Source of the DNA: Mesorhizobium erdmanii USDA 3471
GTDB taxonomy: Bacteria; Pseudomonadota; Alphaproteobacteria; Rhizobiales; Rhizobiaceae
Assembly: GCF_000472705.1 (NCBI RefSeq)
Contig: NZ_KI421453.1
Coordinates: forward strand, 62,001 to 126,000
Reading direction: 5' to 3'
Length of the DNA: 64,000 bases
The notes under the pieces were generated by a model. It did no database searches. It saw only the letters and a list, made by a program, of their open reading frames with translations, and was not told where the DNA came from. How positions within the stretch are numbered: position 1 is the stretch's first letter; every line of letters begins with the position of its first letter. Positions 49,247 to 58,084 of this stretch are shown piece by piece. The position numbers were made by a program, and so were the translations under genes.

Positions 49247-50887
49247 CTACGCCCCCTTAGCCATTTCCCGCAGCCGGAACTTCTGGATCTTGCCGGTCGA
49301 GGTCTTCGGAATCTCAGCGAAAATCACGGCTTTCGGCACTTTGAAGCGGGCAAGCAGCGCCCGGCAGTGCTCGATGATCTCGACCTCGCTCGCCGCCTTG
49401 CCCGGCTTCAACTCGACATAGGCAACCGGCACCTCGCCCCATTTGTCGTCCGCGCGGGCAACCACACCACATGACGCCACGGCCGGGTGCTTGTAGAGCG
49501 CATCCTCGACCTCGATCGAGGAAATATTCTCGCCGCCCGAGATGATGATGTCCTTGGAACGGTCCTTGAGCTGGATGTAGCCGTCAGGATGCATGACGCC
49601 GAGATCGCCGGAGTGGAACCAGCCGCCGGCAAAGGCTTCGTCGCTCGCCTTGCGGTTCTTGAGGTAGCCCTTCATGACGATGTTGCCACGGAACATCACC
49701 TCGCCGATGGTCTCGCCGTCGGTCGGCGTTGCCTGCATGGTCTCCGGGTCCATGACGGTCAGGCCTTCGAGCGCTGCATAGCGCACGCCCTGGCGTGCCT
49801 TCCTGGCGCTGCGCTCACCTTTCGCGAGACTGTCCCATTCGCCATGCCATTCGTTGACGACGGCAGGACCATAGGTCTCGGTCAGGCCGTAGAGATGGGT
49901 GACGGCAAAGCCGGCGTCGGCCATGCCCGACAGCACGGCTTCCGGCGGCGGGGCGGCCGCGGTGTTGAAGGTCACGGTCTGCGGAAAATCGCGCTTGTCC
50001 TCATCCCTGGCGTTGATCAGCACCGACATCACGACCGGCGCGCCGCAAAGATGGGTGACGCCATGGTCGGCGATGGCATCGTAGATCGGCTTTGGCCGCA
50101 CCCAGCGCAGGCAGACATGGGTGCCGGCCTGGACGGCCAGCGTCCACGGAAAGCACCAGCCATTGCAGTGGAACATCGGCAGCGTCCACAGATAGACCGG
50201 ATGCTTGGCCATGCCGGCATGGATGGTGTTGGTGTAGGCCATCAGCGCGGCACCGCGATGGTGGTAGACGACGCCCTTCGGGTTACCCGTCGTGCCGGAT
50301 GTGTAGTTGAGCGAGATGGCGTCCCATTCGTCGTCGGGCATCGACCAGGCGAACGCCTCGTCGCCGCCGGCGACAAAATCCTCATAGTCGATCGAGCCGA
50401 TCCGCTCGCCTTTCGGATAGGGCGCGTCGGCGGCATAGTCGGGATCGTCATAGTCGATGACCAGCGGCTTGACCTTGGCCAATTCCAATGCCTGCCTGAC
50501 AACGCCGGAGAATTCCCGATCGACGATGAGCACCTTGGTCTCGGCATGGTCGAGTTGGAAGGCGATGACCGCGGCATCGAGGCGCGTGTTGAGCGAGTGC
50601 AGCACCGCCTTGGTCATCGGCACGCCGAAATGCGCCTCCAGCATCGGCGGGGTGTTGGACAGCATCACGGTCACCGTATTGCCCTTGCCGATGCCGCGCT
50701 TTTGCAGCGTCGAGGCAAGCTTCAGCGAGCGGCGCCAGAAATCATGGTAGGGGATGCGCTGGCCGCCATGGATGATGGCGATGTGCTCGGGATAGGTCTT
50801 GGCGGCGCGCTCCAGATAGGTGAGCGGTGTCAGCGGCTGATGGTTGGCCGCATTCCTGTCGAGATCCTGTTCGTAAGGATTGCCCAT
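49247..50887 (-). CDS. Acyl-CoA synthetase (AMP-forming), DmdB/medium-chain type
   Basis: A 546-residue ANL-superfamily ligase. The P-loop motif YTSGTTGNPKGVVYHHRG is near residue 185, then VTHLYGLTETYGPA and the hinge region with IQLKDRSKDIIISGGENISS. The C-terminal catalytic Lys lies in STGKIQKFRLREM. It is close in pattern to 3-methylmercaptopropionyl-CoA ligases and to generic medium-chain acyl-CoA synthetases, which cannot be told apart by eye. It stands alone, without dehydrogenase or hydratase genes nearby. CGGGATGGGCA surrounds the start at 50887; a ribosome site of GGAGAA is present upstream. Confidence 0.85.
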   Translation of the reverse strand: MGNPYEQDLDRNAANHQPLTPLTYLERAAKTYPEHIAIIHGGQRIPYHDFWRRSLKLASTLQKRGIGKGNTVTVMLSNTPPMLEAHFGVPMTKAVLHSLNTRLDAAVIAFQLDHAETKVLIVDREFSGVVRQALELAKVKPLVIDYDDPDYAADAPYPKGERIGSIDYEDFVAGGDEAFAWSMPDDEWDAISLNYTSGTTGNPKGVVYHHRGAALMAYTNTIHAGMAKHPVYLWTLPMFHCNGWCFPWTLAVQAGTHVCLRWVRPKPIYDAIADHGVTHLCGAPVVMSVLINARDEDKRDFPQTVTFNTAAAPPPEAVLSGMADAGFAVTHLYGLTETYGPAVVNEWHGEWDSLAKGERSARKARQGVRYAALEGLTVMDPETMQATPTDGETIGEVMFRGNIVMKGYLKNRKASDEAFAGGWFHSGDLGVMHPDGYIQLKDRSKDIIISGGENISSIEVEDALYKHPAVASCGVVARADDKWGEVPVAYVELKPGKAASEVEIIEHCRALLARFKVPKAVIFAEIPKTSTGKIQKFRLREMAKGA

Positions 50888-51036
50888 CCCGTTCTCCCCA
50901 AAGTCCTTTTCGACTTTCTAACCTTAGGCCTCTCGTCAGGCCATCCCCCCGAATGGTCGAACATGCCATGGTGTTCAGGCTTTATAGAACGACGATCCCG
51001 AATAAGCCTCGCTGAGAGCCGATCACGCCCAAACGT

Positions 51037-51047
51037 GTCAATTTGAC
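51037..51047. promoter_or_regulatory. Short inverted repeat before SorC gene
   Basis: GTCAATTTGAC carries the half-site GTCAA/TTGAC that is also the inner part of the long inverted repeat at 57984-58012. It lies 41 bases before the sorC-family start and may be an autoregulatory site. Confidence 0.4.
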
Positions 51048-51088
51048 TTTTGTCGAGAGCCGTGACTAATGTCAGCCGAGGAGACGGC

Positions 51089-52054
51089 ATGGCGATCCGA
51101 CCGGCAGAACAGCTCATTCACAAAGCCGCATGGCTCTATTATGCGCATGGCCTGCGGCAGGACCAGGTTGCAAGTCAGCTTAACATTTCGCGTGCTTCGG
51201 TGGCCATGTATCTGCGCAAGGCGCGCGAGACCGGCATCGTCAACATCTCGACCTCGACCCAGCTGTTCACTGACGACGTATTGGCGCGCCGGCTCGAGGA
51301 CGCGCTGGGCCTCGACTCGGTCTGGATCGCGCCTGAGAATGCCTATGTCGTCGATCCCGCGACCGACATAGCGGTGCTGGCGGCGAGCGTGTTTCTCGAA
51401 TTGGTGAAGAAAGGCGATCGCATCGGCGTCGCCTGGGGCCGCACCGTCTACACCATCGCCGACATCATGTCCTATGCCGACCTGCAGGACGTCACGGTGG
51501 TGCAGCTATGCGGCAATCTCGGCGCGCCCTATTCCTACCGGCCCGACCAGTGCACCATGGAAATCGCCCGGCGGCTCAACGCCAAGGGCCTGAATTTCTA
51601 CGCGCCGCTGGTGCTGACCACGGAGGAGTTGGCGCGGGGCCTTCGCGCCGAGCCGGTGATCCGCGAACAATTGTCGGGGATTGGCGACTGCGATCTGATG
51701 CTTTTCTCCGTTGGTACCGTCGATGCCGACAGCCATGTCGTCAAATGCGGCGCGCTGACATCAGGCGAGATGGAGATGCTGCGCAAGGCGGGCGCGGCCG
51801 GTGTGATCGCCGGGCAGATCATCGACTCCGCCGGCGCGGCGCTCGACTGCAGCCACAATCGGCGGGTCATCTCGGCGGACCTGCAATCGCTGCGAGCCAT
51901 CGAAAAACGTCTGATGGTGGTGCAGGAGGACAGCAAATTCGAACCGTTGCTGGCGGCGCTCGCCGGAGGGCTGTGCACACATCTGGTGGTCGGCGCGCAG
52001 ATGGCGCAGCGCCTTCTCGACCATGCCGGCGCAGCCGGCAAAAACGCACCGTAG
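51089..52054 (+). CDS. SorC/DeoR-type sugar-binding transcriptional regulator
   Basis: A 321-residue SorC-family regulator. Residues about 8-50 are the HTH (AAWLYYAHGLRQDQVASQLN and ISRASVAMYLRKARETG). Residues about 60-315 are the sugar-phosphate-binding domain (DRIGVAWGRTVYTIADIMSY; LLVVGTVDADS-like segment LMLFSVGTVDADSHVVKCGA; C-terminal LCTHLVVGAQMAQRLL). I chose the ATG at 51089, with GAGGAG 6 bases before. It lies 82 bases before the aldolase gene, so one transcript is likely. The effector is probably a phosphorylated methylthioribose or deoxyribose intermediate, by context. Confidence 0.87.
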   Translation: MAIRPAEQLIHKAAWLYYAHGLRQDQVASQLNISRASVAMYLRKARETGIVNISTSTQLFTDDVLARRLEDALGLDSVWIAPENAYVVDPATDIAVLAASVFLELVKKGDRIGVAWGRTVYTIADIMSYADLQDVTVVQLCGNLGAPYSYRPDQCTMEIARRLNAKGLNFYAPLVLTTEELARGLRAEPVIREQLSGIGDCDLMLFSVGTVDADSHVVKCGALTSGEMEMLRKAGAAGVIAGQIIDSAGAALDCSHNRRVISADLQSLRAIEKRLMVVQEDSKFEPLLAALAGGLCTHLVVGAQMAQRLLDHAGAAGKNAP

Positions 52055-52136
52055 AAATTACCCCTGCCGCATCTGTCATCAGCACGTCGCGGCTTCCTGT
52101 TCAAGACCAACAAAAGACGGAATCGGACGAAGCGAA

Positions 52137-54191
52137 ATGAAGAACCTTTGGAATGACGGCGACGCGGAAAAGATGGTTGCCGACTATGCGGGAAAAGGCG
52201 TCGGCGGCGACCTGGCACTGCGCGTCTACACGACGCGGCTGCTCGGCAGCGAGCCGCGGCTCGTGCTGCATGGCGGTGGCAACACCTCCTGCAAGACCAA
52301 GGCAACCGACCTCCTTGGAGACGAATGGGATGTGTTGTGCGTCAAGGGCAGCGGCTGGGACATGGCCGTCATTGAGCCGCAGGGGCTGCCGGCGGTGAAG
52401 ATGGGCGCGCTGCTCAAGGCGCGCAGGCTCAACAAACTCGCCGACGAGGACATGGTCGCCCTGCAGCGGGCAAACCTCATCGACCCATCCTCGCCCAATC
52501 CTTCGGTCGAGACGTTGCTGCATGCTTTCCTGCCGCACAAGTTCGTCGACCACACCCATTCGACCGCCGTCCTCGCCATCGTTGATCAGGAAGACTCGAA
52601 GCCCCTGGTGAAGACGGTGTTCGGCGACAAGATGGGCTACGTGCCTTACATCATGCCCGGCTTCGACCTCGCCAAGGCGGCAGCCGACGTCTTCGATGCC
52701 GACCCGACGGTCGAGGGCCTGATCCTCGACAAGCATGGCATCTTCACGTTCGGCGACGATGCCAGGCAAGCCTATGACCGGATGATCCACTATGTGAACG
52801 TCGCCGAGGACTATGTCGCCAAGCACGCCAAGCCGAAGGCGGCAAAGGCTGCGCTGCCGGCAAAGCTCGCCACACCGTCAGCCATAGCGCCGATGCTCCG
52901 CGGCGCCGTCGCGGTGGCGCGCGGCGAAGGCCGCTTCGATCGCATGATCTCTGACTTCCGCACCTCCGACGCGATCGTCGATTTCATCAACTCCTCTGAG
53001 ATCGCCGATTATGCCGGACGCGGCGTGTCGACGCCCGACCTGTCGATCCGCATCAAGACAGGACCGATGGCGGTGCCGGCGCCCGATGCCGACAAGGTCG
53101 GCGACTACAAGGCCGTGATCAAGAGCCACGTCGACGCTTTCGTCGCGGATTACCGCGCCTATTTCGAAACCAACGATGCGCTTGACGACGTCAAGCGCAC
53201 CATGCTCGACCCGATGCCGCGGCTGACGCTGGTGCCGGGGCTCGGCATGTTCGGCCACGGCCGCACGCTGAAGGATGCGAGGATCGCATCGGATGTCGGC
53301 GAGATGTGGATCGAGGCGGTGCGCGGCGCGGAAGCCGTCGGCCGTTTCCACCCGCTGTCCAAGGCCGATTTGTTCCCGCTCGAATACTGGTCGCTGGAAC
53401 AGGCCAAGCTCGCTTCGAACAAACCAAAGCCGCTGACCGGCCAGGTGGTTCTGGTCACCGGCGGCGCCGGCGCAATCGGTGCGGCGACAGCAAAACTGTT
53501 CGCGGACAATGGCGCCCATGCGGTCGTCGTCGATCTCGACGCGGAGAAGGCCGCTGATGCCGCCAGGAAAGCCGGCAACAATTCGATCGGCGTTGGCGCC
53601 GACATCACCGATCCGCACCAAGTGCGTGCCGCCTTCGGCAGAGCGGTAGCCGTCTTCGGCGGCGTCGACATACTGGTGTCCAATGCGGGCGCTGCCTGGG
53701 AAGGCCGCATCGGCGAACTCGACGATGCGCTGCTGCGCAAGAGTTTCGAGCTCAACTTCTTCGCCCACCAGTCGGTGGCGCAGAACGCCGTGCGCATCAT
53801 GCTCGAACAGGGCACCGGCGGCGTGCTGTTGTTCAACACCTCCAAGCAGGCGGTCAATCCAGGCCCGAAATTCGGCGCCTATGGCGTGCCGAAGGCGGCG
53901 ACTTTGTTCCTGTCCAGGCAATACGCGCTCGACTACGGCGCCCACGGCATCCGTTCAAACGCCGTCAACGCCGACCGCATCCGTTCCGGCATTTTGACCG
54001 ACGCCATGATCGCCAGCCGCTCCGGCGCGCGCGGCGTATCGGAGAAGGAATACATGTCGGGCAATCTGCTCGGCCAGGAAGTGACGGCACAGGACGTCGC
54101 GCAGGCTTTCCTGCATCACGCGCTGGCCGAACGCACCACCGCCGACGTGACGACGGTCGATGGCGGCAACATCGCGGCAGCGCTGCGGTAG
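52137..54191 (+). CDS. Bifunctional class II aldolase/short-chain dehydrogenase
   Basis: A 684-residue fusion like rhizobial RhaD. Residues about 25-390 are a class II aldolase/adducin domain: HGGGNTSCK, CVKGSGWDM and the Zn His pair in FVDHTHSTAV, with LDKHGIFTFGDDARQAYD later. Residues about 435-680 are an SDR: TGGAGAIGAATAKLF, SNAGAAW, the catalytic Ser in LLFNTSKQ and YGVPK. RhaD splits rhamnulose-1-phosphate to DHAP and lactaldehyde. Here the neighbours are mtnK, mtnA and a SorC regulator, not rhaI or rhaU, so I infer cleavage of methylthioribulose-1-phosphate or deoxyribulose-1-phosphate, with the SDR acting on the aldehyde. It ends at a strong terminator. Confidence 0.85.
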   Translation: MKNLWNDGDAEKMVADYAGKGVGGDLALRVYTTRLLGSEPRLVLHGGGNTSCKTKATDLLGDEWDVLCVKGSGWDMAVIEPQGLPAVKMGALLKARRLNKLADEDMVALQRANLIDPSSPNPSVETLLHAFLPHKFVDHTHSTAVLAIVDQEDSKPLVKTVFGDKMGYVPYIMPGFDLAKAAADVFDADPTVEGLILDKHGIFTFGDDARQAYDRMIHYVNVAEDYVAKHAKPKAAKAALPAKLATPSAIAPMLRGAVAVARGEGRFDRMISDFRTSDAIVDFINSSEIADYAGRGVSTPDLSIRIKTGPMAVPAPDADKVGDYKAVIKSHVDAFVADYRAYFETNDALDDVKRTMLDPMPRLTLVPGLGMFGHGRTLKDARIASDVGEMWIEAVRGAEAVGRFHPLSKADLFPLEYWSLEQAKLASNKPKPLTGQVVLVTGGAGAIGAATAKLFADNGAHAVVVDLDAEKAADAARKAGNNSIGVGADITDPHQVRAAFGRAVAVFGGVDILVSNAGAAWEGRIGELDDALLRKSFELNFFAHQSVAQNAVRIMLEQGTGGVLLFNTSKQAVNPGPKFGAYGVPKAATLFLSRQYALDYGAHGIRSNAVNADRIRSGILTDAMIASRSGARGVSEKEYMSGNLLGQEVTAQDVAQAFLHHALAERTTADVTTVDGGNIAAALR

Positions 54192-54210
54192 GCATTTCTA
54201 ACCAACAACA

Positions 54211-54238
54211 AAAAGGGCGGCTCGCGGGCCGCCCTTTT
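54211..54238. terminator. Bidirectional rho-independent terminator
   Basis: AAAAGGGCGGC and GCCGCCCTTTT form an 11-bp stem with a TCGCGG loop. It lies between the convergent aldolase and SBP genes and ends transcription in both directions. Confidence 0.9.
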
Positions 54239-54258
54239 CGTTTGTGCGATGACCATAC

Positions 54259-55311
54259 CTACTTCGCGTTCGGGTTCGGCATCCAGGCAGGCATGGCGAC
54301 ATCGGCATGGGCGAACTGCGGCAGCTTGGCCGACAGGTCCTCCATGTTCTTGATGTCCTTGTCGATCAGTTCCTTCTGGGTGATCAGCGTCGGCGGCACG
54401 ATCACGTTGTGGCCGGGATCTTCACCGGCGAGCAGTTGCGCCAGCGCGCGCACCGAAACCTGGCCGACAACGGCCGGATTGGTGGCCGCGGTCGCTGCCC
54501 AGGCGCTGTCGGGTTCGCGCATCGCTGCGATATCCGAGGTCGAGATGTCAGCCGAATAGATCTTGATCTTCTTGTTCAGGCCCGCTTCGTCGACGGCAAT
54601 CTTCACGCCCTTGGCGAACTCGTCGTAAGGCGCGAACATCACGTTGATGTCGGAGTGGGCCGTCAGCACCGAGCGCGCCTGGTTGGCGACGGAGTTCGCG
54701 ATCGGGTTGTCGAGCGTGCCAAACATCGCGACTTCCTTGATGCCGGCATATTTCTTCTTCACATCGACCCAGGTCTCGTTGCGGCGGTCGAGCGGCGCGA
54801 TTCCGGCGACATAGACATAGCCGGCGTTCCAGCTCTCGCCATTGTCCTTGACCGCCTGCTCCAGCGCGAGCCGCGCCAGATCCTTATCCGACTGTTCGAT
54901 CTGCGGGATCTTGGGATTTTCGACATTGACGTCGAAAGCCACCACCTTGATGCCGGCGTCGACCGCGCGCTGGGCGGCGTCCTTCATCGACTCCGTCAGG
55001 CCGTGCTGGATGATGATGCCCTGCACGCCAAGCGCGATGGCCTGGTCGACCATGTCGGATTGGAGGGCAGCGTCCTGGCGGCTGTCGAGCACGCGCAGGT
55101 CGATGCCGAGTGCCTTCGACTGCGCCTCGACGCCCGAGAGATAAGCCTGGAAGAAGTCGCCGGTCGAGAGGTAGCGCACCAGCGCGATCCTGACGCCGGG
55201 CTTGTCGAACGGCGCCGGCTTGTCCGCGGCAAGCGCCGGGACCTGCATCAACATGGTTGCGCCGGCCAGTCCGAGCGCCACCATTCCTAGAAGTCTTCTT
55301 GTGATCTTCAC
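54259..55311 (-). CDS. Sugar ABC transporter substrate-binding protein (RbsB type)
   Basis: A 350-residue periplasmic binding protein of the Peripla_BP_4 family. A Sec signal of about 29 residues ends in VPALA before ADKPAP. The domain shows RIALVRYLSTGDFFQAYLSG, QGIIIQHGLTESMKDAAQRA and VVAFDVNVENP, as in ribose and rhamnose binding proteins. I chose the GTG at 55311 because GGAGG lies about 8 bases before it; an upstream in-frame ATG lacks one. It is the last gene of an ATPase-permease-SBP operon. Substrate inferred from mtnK/mtnA: 5-methylthioribose or 5-deoxyribose. Confidence 0.85.
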   Translation of the reverse strand: MKITRRLLGMVALGLAGATMLMQVPALAADKPAPFDKPGVRIALVRYLSTGDFFQAYLSGVEAQSKALGIDLRVLDSRQDAALQSDMVDQAIALGVQGIIIQHGLTESMKDAAQRAVDAGIKVVAFDVNVENPKIPQIEQSDKDLARLALEQAVKDNGESWNAGYVYVAGIAPLDRRNETWVDVKKKYAGIKEVAMFGTLDNPIANSVANQARSVLTAHSDINVMFAPYDEFAKGVKIAVDEAGLNKKIKIYSADISTSDIAAMREPDSAWAATAATNPAVVGQVSVRALAQLLAGEDPGHNVIVPPTLITQKELIDKDIKNMEDLSAKLPQFAHADVAMPAWMPNPNAK

Positions 55312-55358
55312 CTTGTTTTCCTCCACTCTTGTTGAACCCAAAATCCTGTCCGGCCGAA

Positions 55359-56354
55359 CTACCCCCTGCCCCTGCCCGACAAGGCAAAGGTGAAGACAAG
55401 GGCGACGACCAGAACCACGCCCTTGACGAAATCCTGCGTGTAGTAAGGCGCGTTCATCATCGTCAGGCCTTGCAGCAAGATGCCGACGAACAGCGCGCCG
55501 ACAGCGGTGCCGAAGGCGTTCGGCTTGGCGGCGCCGAGCACCGCGTAGCCGATCAGCGCCGCGGCAACCGCATCGAGCAGCAGATTATTACCCGAGGCGA
55601 TGTCGCCGCGTCCAAGCCGGGCGGCGAGCAATATGCCGCCGATAGAGGCAAAAATACCCGAAATGACGTAGGCCCAGATCTTGTATGCCTTGACAGGTGC
55701 ACCGGCGAGTTCGGCGGCCCGTTCATTGGAGCCGACCGCATACATCATGCGGCCGAAGCGGGTGTATTCGAGGAAGAACCAGATCAGCACGGCGAGCACG
55801 ATGAGCACCACGACCGACACCGGAATCAGGTTCGGGATGAAGAAATCGAAGCGGTGGCGGCCGAGCGCCAGGAAGGCATCGCCGAACTTGCCGTTGGCGA
55901 CCGAGCCGTCGGGCATGGTCATGCCGGTGGCGATCGAGCGGCCCTCGGTCGGGATGCGCTGCAGGCCGACGAGCAGGAACATCATGCCGAGCGTCGCCAG
56001 CAGATCGGGCACGCGCATATAGACGATTAGCCAGCCATTGATCAGGCCGACAATGGCGCCGATGAGCAGGCAGACGATGACCGCCACGACTGCGTTCTGC
56101 TCCAGCACCACCATGACATAGGCCGCTGCCATCATGGCCGAGGTGGCGACCGAGCCGATCGACAGATCAAAGCCGCCGACGACCAGCGTGGCGGTGACAC
56201 CGAGCGCCAGAACGCCGGTGATGGCGACCGACTGGAAGATGAAGACGGCACTTTGCGGCGAGACGAAACCGTCGGCGGCGATCGCGAAATAAGCGACGAG
56301 CCCGAACAAAAGGACAATGAACCCATAGCGGATCGCGTAGTCGCGCAGCGTCAT
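55359..56354 (-). CDS. Sugar ABC transporter permease (RbsC type)
   Basis: A 331-residue BPD_transp_2 permease with about ten spans. Diagnostic segments are LALGVTATLVVGGFDLSIGS near residue 55 and RMMYAVGSNERAAELAGAPV near residue 210, typical of the RbsC/RhaP family. A single permease probably forms a homodimer. It lies 81 bases after the ATPase gene and 47 bases before the SBP gene. Confidence 0.9.
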   Translation of the reverse strand: MTLRDYAIRYGFIVLLFGLVAYFAIAADGFVSPQSAVFIFQSVAITGVLALGVTATLVVGGFDLSIGSVATSAMMAAAYVMVVLEQNAVVAVIVCLLIGAIVGLINGWLIVYMRVPDLLATLGMMFLLVGLQRIPTEGRSIATGMTMPDGSVANGKFGDAFLALGRHRFDFFIPNLIPVSVVVLIVLAVLIWFFLEYTRFGRMMYAVGSNERAAELAGAPVKAYKIWAYVISGIFASIGGILLAARLGRGDIASGNNLLLDAVAAALIGYAVLGAAKPNAFGTAVGALFVGILLQGLTMMNAPYYTQDFVKGVVLVVALVFTFALSGRGRG

Positions 56355-56435
56355 TCAGCGCTCCCGCGCGACGCCACCATTCTTACCCAACTCGGACCCA
56401 TATGCTCTCCATTCCAATTCTATCGATCGCTACGC

Positions 56436-57947
56436 TCAGGCGGCGCTGTGCAGCGGTCCGCCGGCAACCTCGGCCAGCAGCCGGTCGAGATCGACATCGG
56501 CGTTGCGGTGTTCGCCGACGATCGTGTGCTCCGACATGACAAGGATGCGGTCGGCCGTTTCCAGCGCCTCGTCGAGTTCGGTGACGAACAGAAGCGTCGC
56601 GCGGCCATGCGCGCTTGCCCTGAGCTTGGCGGCGATGTCGCGCCTTGCTGAAATATCGACGCCCTGAAACGGCTCGTCGAGGATGAACAGCGTGGCATCC
56701 TGCGCCATCCAGCGGGCGACCATGACCTTCTGCTGATTGCCGCCGGAAAGCGCCGACATCTCGTCTTTCTCGGAGCGGCAGACGATGCCGAGTTCCTCGA
56801 TCTGCCGGCGCGCGGTGGCGCGTTCGAGACGGCGCTTGAGCACACCCAGATTTGACATCCGCTTCAGGAATGGCAGGCTGACATTGCGCTCGATGTTGAA
56901 GCCGCCGACGATGCCGCTGCTGGCGCGGTCCTTGGCGACGAGAAACACGCCGGCAGCGATCGCATCGCCCGCCGATCGCGGCGCATAGGGAATTCCATTC
57001 ATCGTCATGGTGCCGGCAAGCGGCTTGCGCACACCGAACAGCGTTTCGGCAAGTGCCGTCTTGCCAACGCCGACGAGCCCGGTGACGGCGACGACCTCGC
57101 CATCGCCAAGCGTTAGCGAGATCGGCTTGGCGCCCTGCGCGATGCGCAGGCCTTCAACTGTCAGGACCGGCTTGGCCGAACTCCTGACCACGATCTGGTC
57201 GAGATGGATCTTGCGGCCGAGCATGGCGTTGACCGCGCCTTCATAGTCGAGCGGCTTGGTATCGAAGGCGCCCGAAATGATGCCGTCGCGCATCGAGACG
57301 ATGCGGTCGGCGAGCCGCCTGATGTCGGACATGCGGTGCGAGATATAGAGGATCGCCACGCCCTGCTCGCGCAGCCTGTCGACCAGGGCAAACAGCCGGT
57401 CGGCCTCGGCGCTGGAGAGCGAGGAGGTCGGCTCGTCGAGGATCAGCACTTTCGGCTGATGCGCCAGCGCGCGCGCGATCGCCACCATCTGGCGATCGGC
57501 CAGCGAAAGGTCGTTGACGCGGGCCTTGAGATCGATGGCCAGCCCCATGCGGTCGGCGACCGCCTTGGCCTCGCGGCGCACGCGGGCCGGATTGAACAGG
57601 GTCGGCACGCCCTTGCCGCTCAACCTGTCAAGCGTCAGATTGGTGGCGACATCGAGATCGGCGACCACGCCGTCATTGATGTTCTGGTGCACGGTGACGA
57701 CGCCGGCGCGGATCGCTTCCGCCGGCGTGCTCGGCGCGAAATTCTGTTCGGCAAGCGTCATGGTGCCGCCGCCACGCTCGTAGACGCCGCTGACGATCTT
57801 GACGAGGGTGGATTTGCCGGCGCCGTTGGCACCCATCAGCACGGTGACTTCGCCGGAATGCAGCTCGAGCGAGATGCCGCCAAGCACCTCGTTGCGGCCA
57901 AAGGATTTCCTCAGTCCCTCTACGCGGAACACGGCATTGCCGACCAT
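56436..57947 (-). CDS. Sugar ABC transporter ATPase (RbsA type, two NBDs)
   Basis: A 503-residue ATPase with two nucleotide-binding domains. The first has Walker A GANGAGKST, signature LSLADRQMVAIARAL and Walker B VLILDEPTSSLS. The second has a degenerate Walker A (GLVGVGKTA), signature LSGGNQQKVMVARWM and Walker B LFILDEPFQGVD. This is usual for RbsA. I chose the ATG at 57947, with GGAGG 7 bases before; the longer frame would run through the operator. It is the first gene of the importer operon, divergent from mtnKA. Confidence 0.9.
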   Translation of the reverse strand: MVGNAVFRVEGLRKSFGRNEVLGGISLELHSGEVTVLMGANGAGKSTLVKIVSGVYERGGGTMTLAEQNFAPSTPAEAIRAGVVTVHQNINDGVVADLDVATNLTLDRLSGKGVPTLFNPARVRREAKAVADRMGLAIDLKARVNDLSLADRQMVAIARALAHQPKVLILDEPTSSLSSAEADRLFALVDRLREQGVAILYISHRMSDIRRLADRIVSMRDGIISGAFDTKPLDYEGAVNAMLGRKIHLDQIVVRSSAKPVLTVEGLRIAQGAKPISLTLGDGEVVAVTGLVGVGKTALAETLFGVRKPLAGTMTMNGIPYAPRSAGDAIAAGVFLVAKDRASSGIVGGFNIERNVSLPFLKRMSNLGVLKRRLERATARRQIEELGIVCRSEKDEMSALSGGNQQKVMVARWMAQDATLFILDEPFQGVDISARRDIAAKLRASAHGRATLLFVTELDEALETADRILVMSEHTIVGEHRNADVDLDRLLAEVAGGPLHSAA

Positions 57948-57983
57948 GCGTTCCTCCCTGACCGTGACGCTATGGACTATGTC

Positions 57984-58012
57984 GGCAATTGTCAACACGA
58001 TTGACAATTGCC
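57984..58012. promoter_or_regulatory. Perfect inverted repeat in the importer/mtnK divergent region
   Basis: GGCAATTGTCAA (57984-57995) and TTGACAATTGCC (58001-58012) are perfect 12-bp arms around CACGA. The site lies 36 bases before the importer start and 72 bases before mtnK and is placed to control both operons. The SorC-family protein at 51089 is the most likely binder. Confidence 0.75.
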
Positions 58013-58084
58013 AGACGGCTTCCTAGCTTGGCCTCGCTGCCAAGGCTCCCTTATGATCGGAGCGCACAGGCGGGAGGGAGAAGA

